Positions 29,311 to 40,561 of a DNA stretch of 64,000 nucleotides are shown here, one piece after another. Source of the stretch: Paracholeplasma brassicae (GTDB taxonomy: Bacteria > Bacillota_I > Bacilli_A > Acholeplasmatales > UBA5453); assembly GCF_000967915.1 (NCBI RefSeq), contig NC_022549.1, positions 1 to 64,000 on the forward strand, written 5' to 3'. A model generated the notes under the pieces. That model was not told the DNA's origin, did no database searches, and worked only from the letters and a program-made list of their open reading frames with translations. Positions within the stretch are counted from its first letter, which is position 1, and each line of letters opens with the position of its first letter. The position numbers and the translations under genes were made by a program.

Positions 29311-32300
29311 ACAATTAGATATTCAAGCGTTTGGCCCTTTTGGAGGATTTGAATCCATCGATTTTAAACAAATCAATAAGAAACAGTTATTCCTAATAAC
29401 CGGGAATACCGGTGCAGGCAAAACGACCATCTTTGATAGCGTCTGTTTCGCCTTATACGGTAAAACCTCAGGTTCACAACGAAATGAACCTGAAAATCTT
29501 AGAAGTCATTTTGCAATAGAAGAACTCGATACGTATGTCAGGTTGATCTTTGAGGTCAATAAAGAAACTTATGAAATCAAAAGGTATCCCAAACAACAAC
29601 GCTATTCAAAACGGACCAAGGGCTATGTGTCAAAAAATCAAACCATCGAATTTAAATCCCTAAATCAACCAACCGGAATCTTAACTAAAATACAAGAAGT
29701 CGATCAAAAAATCTTAGAAGTCATCGGTCTAACCTACGAACAGTTTAGACAAATTGTCATGCTACCTCAAGGTGAGTTTCAAAAACTACTGACGTCAAAA
29801 AGTGACGATAAAACTGAAATTTTTAGAAAAATATTTCAGACCGAAAGTTTTGAAGAATTTCAGAATCGACTATTTGAAAAAAGAAATAACGCATTCAAAC
29901 AAATCGAAAAAGACATTAACCAACTAGAACTCATCAAAAAACAGCTAAGCAGTTCATCAGAACCACTGAGTCTACTTTTAGATAATGAAGCTGTGTCTTA
30001 TGAAGACATGATAAAAGAACTTGATAGCTACTTACAAAAACAACAAGTAGCGCTTCAAATAAAGAAAGACGCATTAAAAGAAGAAGAAGTTCTTCTAAAT
30101 CAAGCGCGTCAATCATATCAATACAACGAGCAACAAAACAAATACCTAGATGAACAAGCAACCCTAAAACAACAAAAACATAGCTTAGAGAGCCAATCAC
30201 AGTTCATTGAATCACTCAAAATCGAACTAGATCAATACGAACAAACCAGAGCGCACGTCATAACCTATCAAGACTATGTTAATTCAAATGAAGAGATTAA
30301 TAGACTGAACATCATGGTAGAGGCATTACATAAACAATTAAGTGAAGCCAAACAGGCATTTCTTCAAGCAGAAGAGGCACAAAAAGCCGTTACAACGCTT
30401 GAAAAAGAAAGAGATAATCAAAGAAACATAGAAAGTGATTTGAAACGTGAACTTCAAAAGCTTAAAGACTTAAAAAACGATGAAGCAGAATTTACACGAT
30501 TCAACGATGAACTTGAACAACTAGAAAAACAAAGTCTTGAACTTAATAAAGATGTCGCACTTAAGAAAAAATCCCAACAAGCGCTTGAAGAAACCATAAA
30601 AACATCAGAACTGAAAATCAAACAAATAGGGCCACTTTATCAAACAATTGAAACAGAAACAAACGAACAAAAAAAGTTAGAAGAACTAAGTCAAATATAT
30701 GACACCTATATTAAAGAAAAAGAGAGTTACAGTCAACTGCTTTCTAAGCTTGATATCGAAGATAAAACCTTTAAAGAAACAAGAACAATTTATGAAACAA
30801 CCAAACAAGCCTATCATCACTCGCTCGTTGACGTGCTAAGAAAAGAATTGGTCGATAATGAACCATGCCCTGTTTGTGGATCAACCAATCACCCACAAAA
30901 AGCATTAACTAAAGAACGCTCTTTTCCAACCAAAGAAGAAGTCATGAAAGCAGAATCGATTTACTTAGAATCATTAAAACAAAAAGAACGTTTAGAAACA
31001 TCCCTAAATGAAAAAAGAGACGTCATTTTAGCATTAGAATTGAAGCTTCCAAACGAAAAAGAAAGTATAAGTAATGACTTAGAAATTAAAAAAGCGCATG
31101 TCAATAAAATTAAGCAAGAGATTACAAACTTAGAACACTTAAGAGAAACAATTGAGAATCAAAATCGCGCGGTAAAAAGTCTACTTAACCAAATTGAATC
31201 GATTAATCACTCAGTTCATCAAAACGAACTTCTAAAAGCCAAGAGTCAAGAAAAAATAAGAAAACAAAACGAACTGATTTTAAAATACCAAAATGAATTA
31301 AAAAATAAAGACGATCAAATGGTTGTTTTAGAATTAAATACGATTGATGAACAAATCAAACAAATTGAGCAAACAATCAAAACACTAAATGAAGACCATC
31401 GAAAGAAAGAGCTCATCTATAAAGAAGTAGAGTTGAATCTATCAAACACAAAAAAACGCGCTGAAGAACAACAAACGAAAAACAAACAATCAAAGCGAGT
31501 ATTAGATAGCTTCTTAGAGCGTAAGCAGATGAGTTTAGAGACATTTAAACAAATACTTTCGACCAAAGACATTAAGGAAAAACAACAAAAAGTCAACGAA
31601 TACACCAAAAAAGAAATTGAACTCCAAACTTCCTTGAATAAACTGATGTCACTTATAACCATCGATCAAAAAGTTGATTTAGAGACACTAAAAGAATCAC
31701 TTTTTTCCCTTGAACAATCCTTTAAGCATAATCAAGTCGCTATTCAAAACGAGGGTTTCTATTTAGAAGAAACAGCTAAGCGAGTCGTTGAGTTTAAAAC
31801 CACGTATGATTCCTACATTGCCTATGGTAAAACCTTTGAAAGAATTAAGCGTCTTTCGGATTTATCCAGGGGTCTAACTTATAATAAGGTCTCTTTTGAA
31901 CGTTATGTATTATCTTATTTCTTTGATCAAATACTAAGAAAAGCAAACCTGAAGTTAGCCTTTATGACTTCAAACAGGTACTATCTCAAACGAAAAGAAG
32001 ATAAATCAAGGGGCAACCAAACCTCTGGACTGGACTTGCAAATTTATGACCGAAACACCACGAGAGTCAGAGACGTTGAAACCCTATCTGGTGGTGAAAC
32101 CTTTAAAGCCTCTCTATGTTTGGCCTTAGGTTTAGCTGAGGTCATCAAAGAAACCAGTGGTGGCATTGAAATGGATACCATGTTTATCGACGAAGGTTTT
32201 GGCACACTTGACCAAGAGTCTCTTGACCAAGCGATTGATGTTCTAATGAATCTAAATGAAGAAGGACGCATCGTTGGTTTAATTAGTCACGTCGGGGATT

Positions 32301-32374
32301 TAAAAAGCGTGATTGAAACGCAAATTGAAATTGAGGTAAGTAAAACAGGCAGTACCATACGAAAGGAAGATTAA
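29300..32374 (+). CDS. sbcC: Exonuclease subunit SbcC (Rad50-like)
   Basis: SbcC is the Rad50-type ATPase partner of SbcD. Walker A (GNTGAGKT) is at residues 35-42. Two long coiled coils (about 190-500 and 550-830, rich in Glu, Lys and Gln) flank a zinc hook with C523-P-V-C526 (EPCPVCGST). The C-terminal head has the signature ETLSGGETFKASLCLALGLAEV and Walker B (MFIDEGFGTLD). The 1024-residue length is full. AAGGGGG sits just before the ATG inside the sbcD end, giving tight translational coupling. A dehydrogenase gene follows after one base. Confidence 0.96.
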   Translation: MRIKQLDIQAFGPFGGFESIDFKQINKKQLFLITGNTGAGKTTIFDSVCFALYGKTSGSQRNEPENLRSHFAIEELDTYVRLIFEVNKETYEIKRYPKQQRYSKRTKGYVSKNQTIEFKSLNQPTGILTKIQEVDQKILEVIGLTYEQFRQIVMLPQGEFQKLLTSKSDDKTEIFRKIFQTESFEEFQNRLFEKRNNAFKQIEKDINQLELIKKQLSSSSEPLSLLLDNEAVSYEDMIKELDSYLQKQQVALQIKKDALKEEEVLLNQARQSYQYNEQQNKYLDEQATLKQQKHSLESQSQFIESLKIELDQYEQTRAHVITYQDYVNSNEEINRLNIMVEALHKQLSEAKQAFLQAEEAQKAVTTLEKERDNQRNIESDLKRELQKLKDLKNDEAEFTRFNDELEQLEKQSLELNKDVALKKKSQQALEETIKTSELKIKQIGPLYQTIETETNEQKKLEELSQIYDTYIKEKESYSQLLSKLDIEDKTFKETRTIYETTKQAYHHSLVDVLRKELVDNEPCPVCGSTNHPQKALTKERSFPTKEEVMKAESIYLESLKQKERLETSLNEKRDVILALELKLPNEKESISNDLEIKKAHVNKIKQEITNLEHLRETIENQNRAVKSLLNQIESINHSVHQNELLKAKSQEKIRKQNELILKYQNELKNKDDQMVVLELNTIDEQIKQIEQTIKTLNEDHRKKELIYKEVELNLSNTKKRAEEQQTKNKQSKRVLDSFLERKQMSLETFKQILSTKDIKEKQQKVNEYTKKEIELQTSLNKLMSLITIDQKVDLETLKESLFSLEQSFKHNQVAIQNEGFYLEETAKRVVEFKTTYDSYIAYGKTFERIKRLSDLSRGLTYNKVSFERYVLSYFFDQILRKANLKLAFMTSNRYYLKRKEDKSRGNQTSGLDLQIYDRNTTRVRDVETLSGGETFKASLCLALGLAEVIKETSGGIEMDTMFIDEGFGTLDQESLDQAIDVLMNLNEEGRIVGLISHVGDLKSVIETQIEIEVSKTGSTIRKED

Positions 32375-32375
32375 A

Positions 32376-33293
32376 GTGAAAATACACCTAGATAAAAAAG
32401 CCATCGGACAACGTATGTTTGATGAATTAAAAAAGCAATTTGGTAGTCATTTAATCACCGAAGAACTATCGTCTGATGTGACCTACAGGGTGATGTTACC
32501 GTTTGTTGTTAGCGATGATGAATTATCTAAAACGCCTAATCTAAGCCATATACAGTTAGTTACTGCAGGCTATGATCAAATGGATCTTACAAAGTTAAAA
32601 CAACATAGAATTAACCTATATAACGCAAAAGACGTTTACTCAGATACGATTGCTGAAGACATTTTAACTAAGATTTTCGTGTTAAACAGAAACGTAAAAA
32701 ACTACGTCAAACAAATGACAGAAGGTACATGGGTTAGACACAAAAACGAGTACGAACTATATAACACCACCGTTGGCTTCATTGGTATGGGCTCGCTTTC
32801 TAATGCCCTAGTTAAACGGCTTGAAGGGTTTGATTGCACATTTTTAGGTTATCGTAGAAGTACTCAAAAAGACCCAAAGTTTCAAGAAATTTATACCGAT
32901 CAAAACGGGCTAGATTTACTCTTAACCAAAAGTGACTACGTGATTGTCACCCTACCATTAAACGAAGAAACCAATGGTTTACTGACAAAAGAACGTTTAA
33001 TGCACATGAAAAATAGTGCATTATTAATCAATGTTGGCCGTGGTGAGGTCATTGTTCAAGATGATCTAATAGAATTACTACAAACAAAACAAATCAGAGG
33101 CGCAGGACTTGATGTGTGTTACCCCGAACCGTTACCAAGAGATCACATCTTATGGACACTTGATAACGTCTATATAACACCACACAACGCACCATCTTCA
33201 ATTCATCAATCAAAAAGGCTTCAATCGTTGATTGTAAAAAACATTCAAGCCTATTTAACCGATCACCCAATGGTCAATGAAGTTAATTACTAA
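32376..33293 (+). CDS. D-isomer-specific 2-hydroxyacid dehydrogenase
   Basis: This is an NAD(P)-dependent oxidoreductase of the D-2-hydroxyacid dehydrogenase family, 305 residues. The nucleotide loop is GFIGMGSLSNAL (135-146, with Ser and Leu where later glycines often stand). The catalytic triad is intact at Arg222 (NVGRGEV), Glu251 (YPEPLP) and His270 (TPHNAPSS). The substrate (lactate, glycerate or another 2-hydroxyacid) cannot be told. It starts at GTG 32376, two bases after the sbcC stop, with GGAAG upstream, so it is cotranscribed with sbcDC. A link to DNA repair is not expected; it is probably a hitch-hiking metabolic gene. Confidence 0.88.
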   Translation: MKIHLDKKAIGQRMFDELKKQFGSHLITEELSSDVTYRVMLPFVVSDDELSKTPNLSHIQLVTAGYDQMDLTKLKQHRINLYNAKDVYSDTIAEDILTKIFVLNRNVKNYVKQMTEGTWVRHKNEYELYNTTVGFIGMGSLSNALVKRLEGFDCTFLGYRRSTQKDPKFQEIYTDQNGLDLLLTKSDYVIVTLPLNEETNGLLTKERLMHMKNSALLINVGRGEVIVQDDLIELLQTKQIRGAGLDVCYPEPLPRDHILWTLDNVYITPHNAPSSIHQSKRLQSLIVKNIQAYLTDHPMVNEVNY

Positions 33294-33310
33294 ATTTAGC
33301 TGACTTAAAG

Positions 33311-33358
33311 AACAAAAACAGTCGTTTTATGAAAAAAGCATATGTTTTTGTTTTTTTT
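33311..33358 (+). terminator. Terminator of the sbcDC operon
   Basis: AACAAAAACA (33311-33320) pairs with TGTTTTTGTT (33343-33352) and the T run continues to 33358. A TATAAT at 33384-33389 beyond it is the likely -10 for the next pair of genes. Confidence 0.75.
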
Positions 33359-33412
33359 GTCTTTTCTTTTTGACTTAAAGCGATATAATGAGGGTGAAGA
33401 GAGTTGATTTCT

Positions 33413-34378
33413 ATGAAGCGTTCATCGAAAGTCAATCAAAGAAGATTTAATTTAATCTATCAAAGACTCCTTGCAGGCTTTTTGACCGTTAGCGTCGTTG
33501 TTGTCGCTTCTTTTACGTTGATCAAACAAGTTGAGGTGTCTTTTTTAGCCATATATAACCTTGAATCGAGCCTCTACATTGAATTAAACCTCGAAACAAA
33601 AGATGATTTGAGTGAGGTGATTGTTGAGGTTACCTCGCTTTATGATACGTATCAACAAACAATACCACTAGGTGAAAATCAACTCGTATTTGATCAGCTT
33701 GTGGTTGGTAGAAACTATGAGATTAAAGTGAAAGCCGATCTGGGTTTTGGTATACAGACTATCAAAGAGACCAGATACAAACTGACTAAAGAGCCAACTG
33801 GACACATAACATACCTAGAACAATTTGGATCAAGCCTATCTTATAACTATGAGGTCTATGATTATTACAATCGGATCGATGGACACGTTCGAATGCGTAT
33901 ATATAAAAACAATCAACTGATTCAAGAAGGCCCGGTGCCAGAGGTATTTACCGAGGGTATTCTAAGTGGTTATGGGTATCTTGAAGCGATCGATCCAAGC
34001 GCTACAACCTATCAGATTAAATTAGAAGCCTCGATTAATGAGACGTATGTTTTACTAGACGAACAATCAATCACAACCTCAACCAACCCAAGCGTTCATG
34101 GTGAGTTCTATCTGATGGATGACGTACTCAATTACTTCTTATACATCGAAGATCTGTTTGAAAGTATCACCTCACCAATCATCACCGTAGAAATTTATCA
34201 AAACAATCAATTAATTCAATTGATCGAACATGACAGAGATACCGAGTTTCAAATTTTTAATGAATTACCTGGTTACACAAAAGACAACTATGTAGCTAGG
34301 GTCTATGTGAGTGTTTCTAACAAACGAACATTAGTTTATGAACAAAAAATCACAAGATACACAGAGGAGGGCATTTAA
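33413..34378 (+). CDS. Membrane-anchored protein, three beta-sandwich-like repeats
   Basis: I do not recognise a named family. The 321-residue protein has a basic N-terminus, a hydrophobic segment at about residues 23-42 (LLAGFLTVSVVVVASFTLI), and then an extracytoplasmic part of about 280 residues. That part seems to hold three similar beta-rich units of about 80-95 residues, reminiscent of fibronectin type III or Ig folds; units two and three share the run YKNNQLIQ / YQNNQLIQ. No lipobox cysteine is present. ATG 33413 fits AGAGAG at 33398-33403 better than the in-frame TTG 33404. The stop is one base before the MscS start, implying cotranslation with the channel. Surface anchoring is inference. 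Confidence 0.7.
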   Translation: MKRSSKVNQRRFNLIYQRLLAGFLTVSVVVVASFTLIKQVEVSFLAIYNLESSLYIELNLETKDDLSEVIVEVTSLYDTYQQTIPLGENQLVFDQLVVGRNYEIKVKADLGFGIQTIKETRYKLTKEPTGHITYLEQFGSSLSYNYEVYDYYNRIDGHVRMRIYKNNQLIQEGPVPEVFTEGILSGYGYLEAIDPSATTYQIKLEASINETYVLLDEQSITTSTNPSVHGEFYLMDDVLNYFLYIEDLFESITSPIITVEIYQNNQLIQLIEHDRDTEFQIFNELPGYTKDNYVARVYVSVSNKRTLVYEQKITRYTEEGI

Positions 34379-34379
34379 G

Positions 34380-35303
34380 ATGAAAAAAAACGTGGTAAAA
34401 TTTGTATTTTTAGGATTGGCTTTATTGTTTTTGGTTTTCGCAAGTCTTGGACAATACATCTTTGAAGAAGGCAGTACACTTTATGAATTATCCAGAGATA
34501 ACATCGGTAAATTCTTTGGTGTCGTTGATTTTTTCAAAAACAACGTAGATCCCATTGTAGAAACACTTGCAGTCATAGTGTTTTTATGGGTAGTTGCGTA
34601 TTTGTTTACGCTCTTAATTAATGTAGTAACTAAGCGTGGCAAACGTAGTAAAACCATTGGTGATCTCCTACAATCAGTCGTCAAATACGGTAGTGTCATC
34701 ATTGGTATTTTCTTAATCTTATCTGCTTGGGGTGTGTCATCACCAACCTTACTCGCCTCAGCAGGGATTTTAGCCCTAGCCATTAGCTTTGGTGCTCAAA
34801 GCCTGGTTGAAGACATTCTTGCTGGGTTGTTCATCATTTTTGAAAAAGAATTTGTGGTTGGCGACATCATTCAAGTCGCTGATTTTAGAGGTCGTGTCAT
34901 TGAGATGGGGGTTAGAACCACCAAACTTGAAGACGTCAATGGTGACGTTCAAATCATCAATAACTCAGACATTAGAAGCGCAATCAATACCTCTTATAAA
35001 TACTCACCAGTGATATGTGATGTGTCAATTAGTTATGGGGCAGATTTGGTTAAGGTAGAAGAGGTCATCAAGTCAAATCTAGAACGCATCAAAAAAGCTA
35101 TTCCACAAATCAAAGAAGGCCCGTTTTACTTTGGTGTTCAAGAGCTTGGCAACTCTAGTGTGATTTTAAGAATATACGCCAAATCCGAAGAGACTGATAA
35201 GTATCAAGCCAGACGACTTTTAAACAGAGAAGTTAAACTCATTTTTGATGAAAATAAGATTGAAATTCCGTTTAATCAGTTAGACGTTCATATGAAAGAA
35301 TAG
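34380..35303 (+). CDS. MscS-family mechanosensitive ion channel
   Basis: Small-conductance mechanosensitive channels release solutes during osmotic downshock. The 307-residue protein has three or more N-terminal membrane segments (about 5-25, 58-82, 102-125). The pore helix and beta domain follow, with the family signature ASAGILALAISFGAQSLVEDILAG, then IFEKEFVVGDIIQVADFRGRVIEMGVRTTKLEDVNGDVQIINNSDI, here quoted in parts of a continuous stretch around residues 150-200. The start is ATG 34380 behind GAGGAGG (34364-34370), and the open frame upstream overlaps the previous gene and is not used. It is the second gene of a pair with the beta-rich membrane protein. Confidence 0.93.
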   Translation: MKKNVVKFVFLGLALLFLVFASLGQYIFEEGSTLYELSRDNIGKFFGVVDFFKNNVDPIVETLAVIVFLWVVAYLFTLLINVVTKRGKRSKTIGDLLQSVVKYGSVIIGIFLILSAWGVSSPTLLASAGILALAISFGAQSLVEDILAGLFIIFEKEFVVGDIIQVADFRGRVIEMGVRTTKLEDVNGDVQIINNSDIRSAINTSYKYSPVICDVSISYGADLVKVEEVIKSNLERIKKAIPQIKEGPFYFGVQELGNSSVILRIYAKSEETDKYQARRLLNREVKLIFDENKIEIPFNQLDVHMKE

Positions 35304-35330
35304 TCTAGTGGTTTCATACCCTCTTTTTCA

Positions 35331-35364
35331 AAAGGCACTCACCCTTTTTTAGGTGGGTGCTTTT
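35331..35364 (+). terminator. Terminator after mscS-like gene
   Basis: GCACTCACC (35335-35343) pairs with GGTGGGTGC (35352-35360) and the flanks extend AAAG/CTTTT. Confidence 0.85.
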
Positions 35365-35462
35365 CTAATACTAAAAATACCTGTGTTCTGTTAAATCTCA
35401 TCAAGAACACGACATCGTTATTACAAGTTTGAATATCTAAACAAACCCCTAAATCGCGCTAT

Positions 35463-35490
35463 TGAATTAATCATCTAGATATGATAAAAT
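35463..35490 (+). promoter_or_regulatory. Promoter of the flavoprotein-purA operon
   Basis: TTGAAT (35463-35468), 16 bases and TAAAAT (35485-35490), with an extended TG at 35482-35483. No purine-type regulatory element could be recognised in the leader. Confidence 0.6.
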
Positions 35491-35535
35491 CCGTTTTGGT
35501 TTTAAAAATAAATTAAATAGATGACGGGGTGGGTT

Positions 35536-38227
<2,692 letters not shown>

Positions 38228-38236
38228 TATAGAAAG

Positions 38237-38270
38237 AACGTCACTCATCAAGTTGAGTGACGTTTTTTTT
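38237..38270 (+). terminator. Terminator after purA
   Basis: AACGTCACTCA (38237-38247) pairs perfectly with TGAGTGACGTT (38254-38264) and is followed by a T8 run. It is the clearest intrinsic terminator in the window. Confidence 0.93.
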
Positions 38271-38412
38271 AGGAAATGACAGGAAAAAGCCTTAAAAATA
38301 ATGAAGTGACAGAATTGTTCGTTTTTAAATAGAATTATTATTAATAGTCTAAATACTTATCGATTTTTCATTTTTGAAGTATAAATGAAATACTATTTAT
38401 AAAAATTTATGC

Positions 38413-38471
38413 TGTAAGCGTTTCCATCAATTTGTTCGATTTTGATAATTAGTAGATAGGTGTGCTATAAT
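38413..38471 (+). promoter_or_regulatory. Promoter with upstream cre-like site
   Basis: TTGATA (38442-38447), 18 bases and TATAAT (38466-38471), with an extended TGC at 38463-38465, make a strong promoter for the dehydratase and possibly glm genes. TGTAAGCGTTTCCA at 38413-38426 matches the catabolite-responsive element pattern WTGNAANCGNWNNCW in all but the first base and ends 15 bases before the -35. In known CcpA systems such upstream sites activate transcription. No CcpA gene is in this window, so function is inferred. Confidence 0.6.
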
Positions 38472-38477
38472 GATTAA

Positions 38478-38655
38478 GTATTAGTGGGGATACAAAGCTT
38501 AAAAAATGATTTTGGATTGTTTTTTTTGTATATTATAGGAAAGTAGTCCAAAAGACGCCTATCAAAGCCCCTTTTCCGTTTCAAGGAAATTAAGTGTCTT
38601 TAAGGTGTCTATTACAGGCATTTTTTTGTTTTTTATCGAACTGGAGGAATTAATA
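38478..38655 (+). promoter_or_regulatory. Structured 5' leader, candidate attenuator
   Basis: About 180 bases separate the promoter from the dehydratase ATG. TTTTGGA (38510-38516) pairs with TCCAAAA (38547-38553). AGACGCCT (38553-38560) can pair with AGGTGTCT (38603-38610). The same GCCT (38557-38560) can alternatively pair with AGGC (38616-38619), which sits directly before a T7 run and then a second T run. This gives mutually exclusive structures, one terminator-like. I do not recognise a known riboswitch class. GGAGG for the gene lies at 38643-38647. Confidence 0.45.
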
Positions 38656-40518
38656 ATGAGTGGCAATTATTATCAAGGAAAGAAAATCGTTCAGACGTTA
38701 GGCGGCATGGCTCTAGATACCATTATGATCATCATGAGTTATCTATTTATCGTCATTATGTTTAACGTGATTAATATAGAATTGGATATCAAAATAATCG
38801 GTATGACATTGCCATTCATTGTTATCTTTAAATTAGTGATTTTCTATTTTACTGGTTTTTATAAAATGTTACCAAAACACGTGGGTTTTGAAGATGTGAT
38901 GCGAATTTCGATTGTGGTAGCTTTGACGAATATCCTAATTGTTTTATATATTGCACTTAGTAAAAACTTATTTATGTTTAAAACGGCATTTATCTACATT
39001 ACGGCACTTGAAGCAATTTTGCTTACCATACCACGTGTGGCTAATCGAATGATACTTTATTTTAAGATGAACGTGATCAATCAAAACCAAGGTAGACGTA
39101 CGCTGATTGTCGGTGCAGGTTCTGCAGGCGAATTGACGTTAAGAGAAATTTATCGTAACAGAGACTTAACGAATCATGTGGTCGCCTATATCGATGATAA
39201 CCAAATTAAAATCGGTTCTAAGTTAAATAACATCCCAATTGTTGGGCCAAGCTCAAGGATTAAAGAATACATTGATGAACTTTTAATTGAAGAAGTCATC
39301 ATCGCAATCAATCACGGCAATGAAGAACGCATCATCAGTTTAATGAGAGAAATCTCGGAGAAGAATGTTAAGATCAGTCGCTTAATTACCTACAGTGACG
39401 TATCTAATAAAAGCCCTAAAATCGTTGATGTTAAAGTTGAAGATTTATTAAACCGTGAACCAATCGTACTTGATAACGCTTTGATTCATGACTTTATTAA
39501 GGGTGAGGTTGTTTTAGTCACAGGTGGTGGGGGATCGATTGGTAGTGAGCTCTGCAGACAAATTACGGATTTTAAGCCAAAACAATTGATCATTTTTGAT
39601 ATCTATGAAAATAACGCATATGACATTCAACAAGAATTATTAAGAAAGTTTAAGAAAAATGGTGACCCAAGTGAATTGAATTTACTTGTGTTGATTGGCT
39701 CTGTTTATAATGAAAAAAGATTAGAACATGTGTTTGAGACGTATCGCCCAACCGTGGTATTTCACGCAGCGGCTTACAAACACGTGCCACTAATGGAAGA
39801 TAGCCCAATGGAAGCGGTTCGTACCAACGTGATTGGAACAAACAACGCAGCAAGACTATCTAACAAATACGGCGTGAAAAAATTTGTGTTAGTTTCAAGT
39901 GATAAAGCGGTTCGTTCAACCAACGTCATGGGAGCAACCAAACGCTTTGCAGAACTAATTATTCAATCACATAACAATTTAAATCTGACAAAGTTTGCCT
40001 CGGTGCGTTTTGGTAATGTTCTTGGGTCAAATGGGTCTGTGATTCCGCTATTTAAAAAACAAATTGAAGATGGTGGACCTGTAACGGTCACACACCCTGA
40101 GATTACGAGATACTTTATGACGATCCCTGAGGCGGTAAGTCTAATCCTCCAATGCGCGGTTTACGCGGATGGTGGGGAAGTCTTTGTCCTTGATATGGGC
40201 GAGGCTGTGAAGATTACGGACTTAGCGAAGAAGATGATTCGTTTGGCGGGATTAAAACCTGATATTGATATTAAAATTGAATTTACTGGGCTAAGACCTG
40301 GTGAAAAATTATACGAAGAGTTGTTAATTGATCATTCAACGAACAAACGGACAGAAAATAAAAAGATTTTTGTTGAGGAACAAAGAGAAGTGACTCATGA
40401 AGAGTTACAATTAGAGTTGATTCAAGAAAAATTAGAAGACATGAACGTCGATGAAGTCAAACAAATGGTTCAATCGATTGTAAAGACGTATAAAATGAAT
40501 GGGAAAGACGCAAATTAG
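38656..40518 (+). CDS. Membrane UDP-sugar 4,6-dehydratase (FlaA1/WbpM type)
   Basis: This is a large nucleoside-diphosphate-sugar dehydratase, best matched to enzymes converting UDP-GlcNAc to the 4-keto-6-deoxy sugar for surface glycans. It has four membrane helices (about 18-38, 46-66, 82-102, 108-130), a CoA-binding-like Rossmann domain (LIVGAGSAGE near 149) and the catalytic Rossmann domain (GGGGSIGSELCRQI near 289). The active-site segment SSDKAVRSTNVMGATKR begins near residue 413 and has Met where short-chain dehydrogenases have Tyr, as in WbpM and FlaA1. Starting at ATG 38656 behind GGAGG it has 620 residues. glmS, glmM and glmU, which make UDP-GlcNAc, follow directly. Confidence 0.9.
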   Translation: MSGNYYQGKKIVQTLGGMALDTIMIIMSYLFIVIMFNVINIELDIKIIGMTLPFIVIFKLVIFYFTGFYKMLPKHVGFEDVMRISIVVALTNILIVLYIALSKNLFMFKTAFIYITALEAILLTIPRVANRMILYFKMNVINQNQGRRTLIVGAGSAGELTLREIYRNRDLTNHVVAYIDDNQIKIGSKLNNIPIVGPSSRIKEYIDELLIEEVIIAINHGNEERIISLMREISEKNVKISRLITYSDVSNKSPKIVDVKVEDLLNREPIVLDNALIHDFIKGEVVLVTGGGGSIGSELCRQITDFKPKQLIIFDIYENNAYDIQQELLRKFKKNGDPSELNLLVLIGSVYNEKRLEHVFETYRPTVVFHAAAYKHVPLMEDSPMEAVRTNVIGTNNAARLSNKYGVKKFVLVSSDKAVRSTNVMGATKRFAELIIQSHNNLNLTKFASVRFGNVLGSNGSVIPLFKKQIEDGGPVTVTHPEITRYFMTIPEAVSLILQCAVYADGGEVFVLDMGEAVKITDLAKKMIRLAGLKPDIDIKIEFTGLRPGEKLYEELLIDHSTNKRTENKKIFVEEQREVTHEELQLELIQEKLEDMNVDEVKQMVQSIVKTYKMNGKDAN

Positions 40519-40530
40519 TTTGCGTCTTTT
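40505..40530 (+). terminator. Hairpin terminator overlapping dehydratase stop
   Basis: AAGACGCAAA (40505-40514) and TTTGCGTCTT (40519-40528) form a perfect 10-base stem around the TAG stop, followed by a short T tract. Only about 20 bases separate it from the glmS ribosome site (GGGGG at about 40551-40555). Confidence 0.75.
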
Positions 40531-40561
40531 GTGAAATATTAATTATAAAAGGGGGCATAAT

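Noticed and set aside
33370-33389. TTGACT plus TATAAT as a promoter for the gene at 33413
   Set aside because: The two hexamers are only eight bases apart, too close for sigma-A. Only the TATAAT may be functional.
40519-40561. glmS ribozyme upstream of glmS
   Set aside because: The spacer of 43 bases is too short and no ribozyme core can be recognised.
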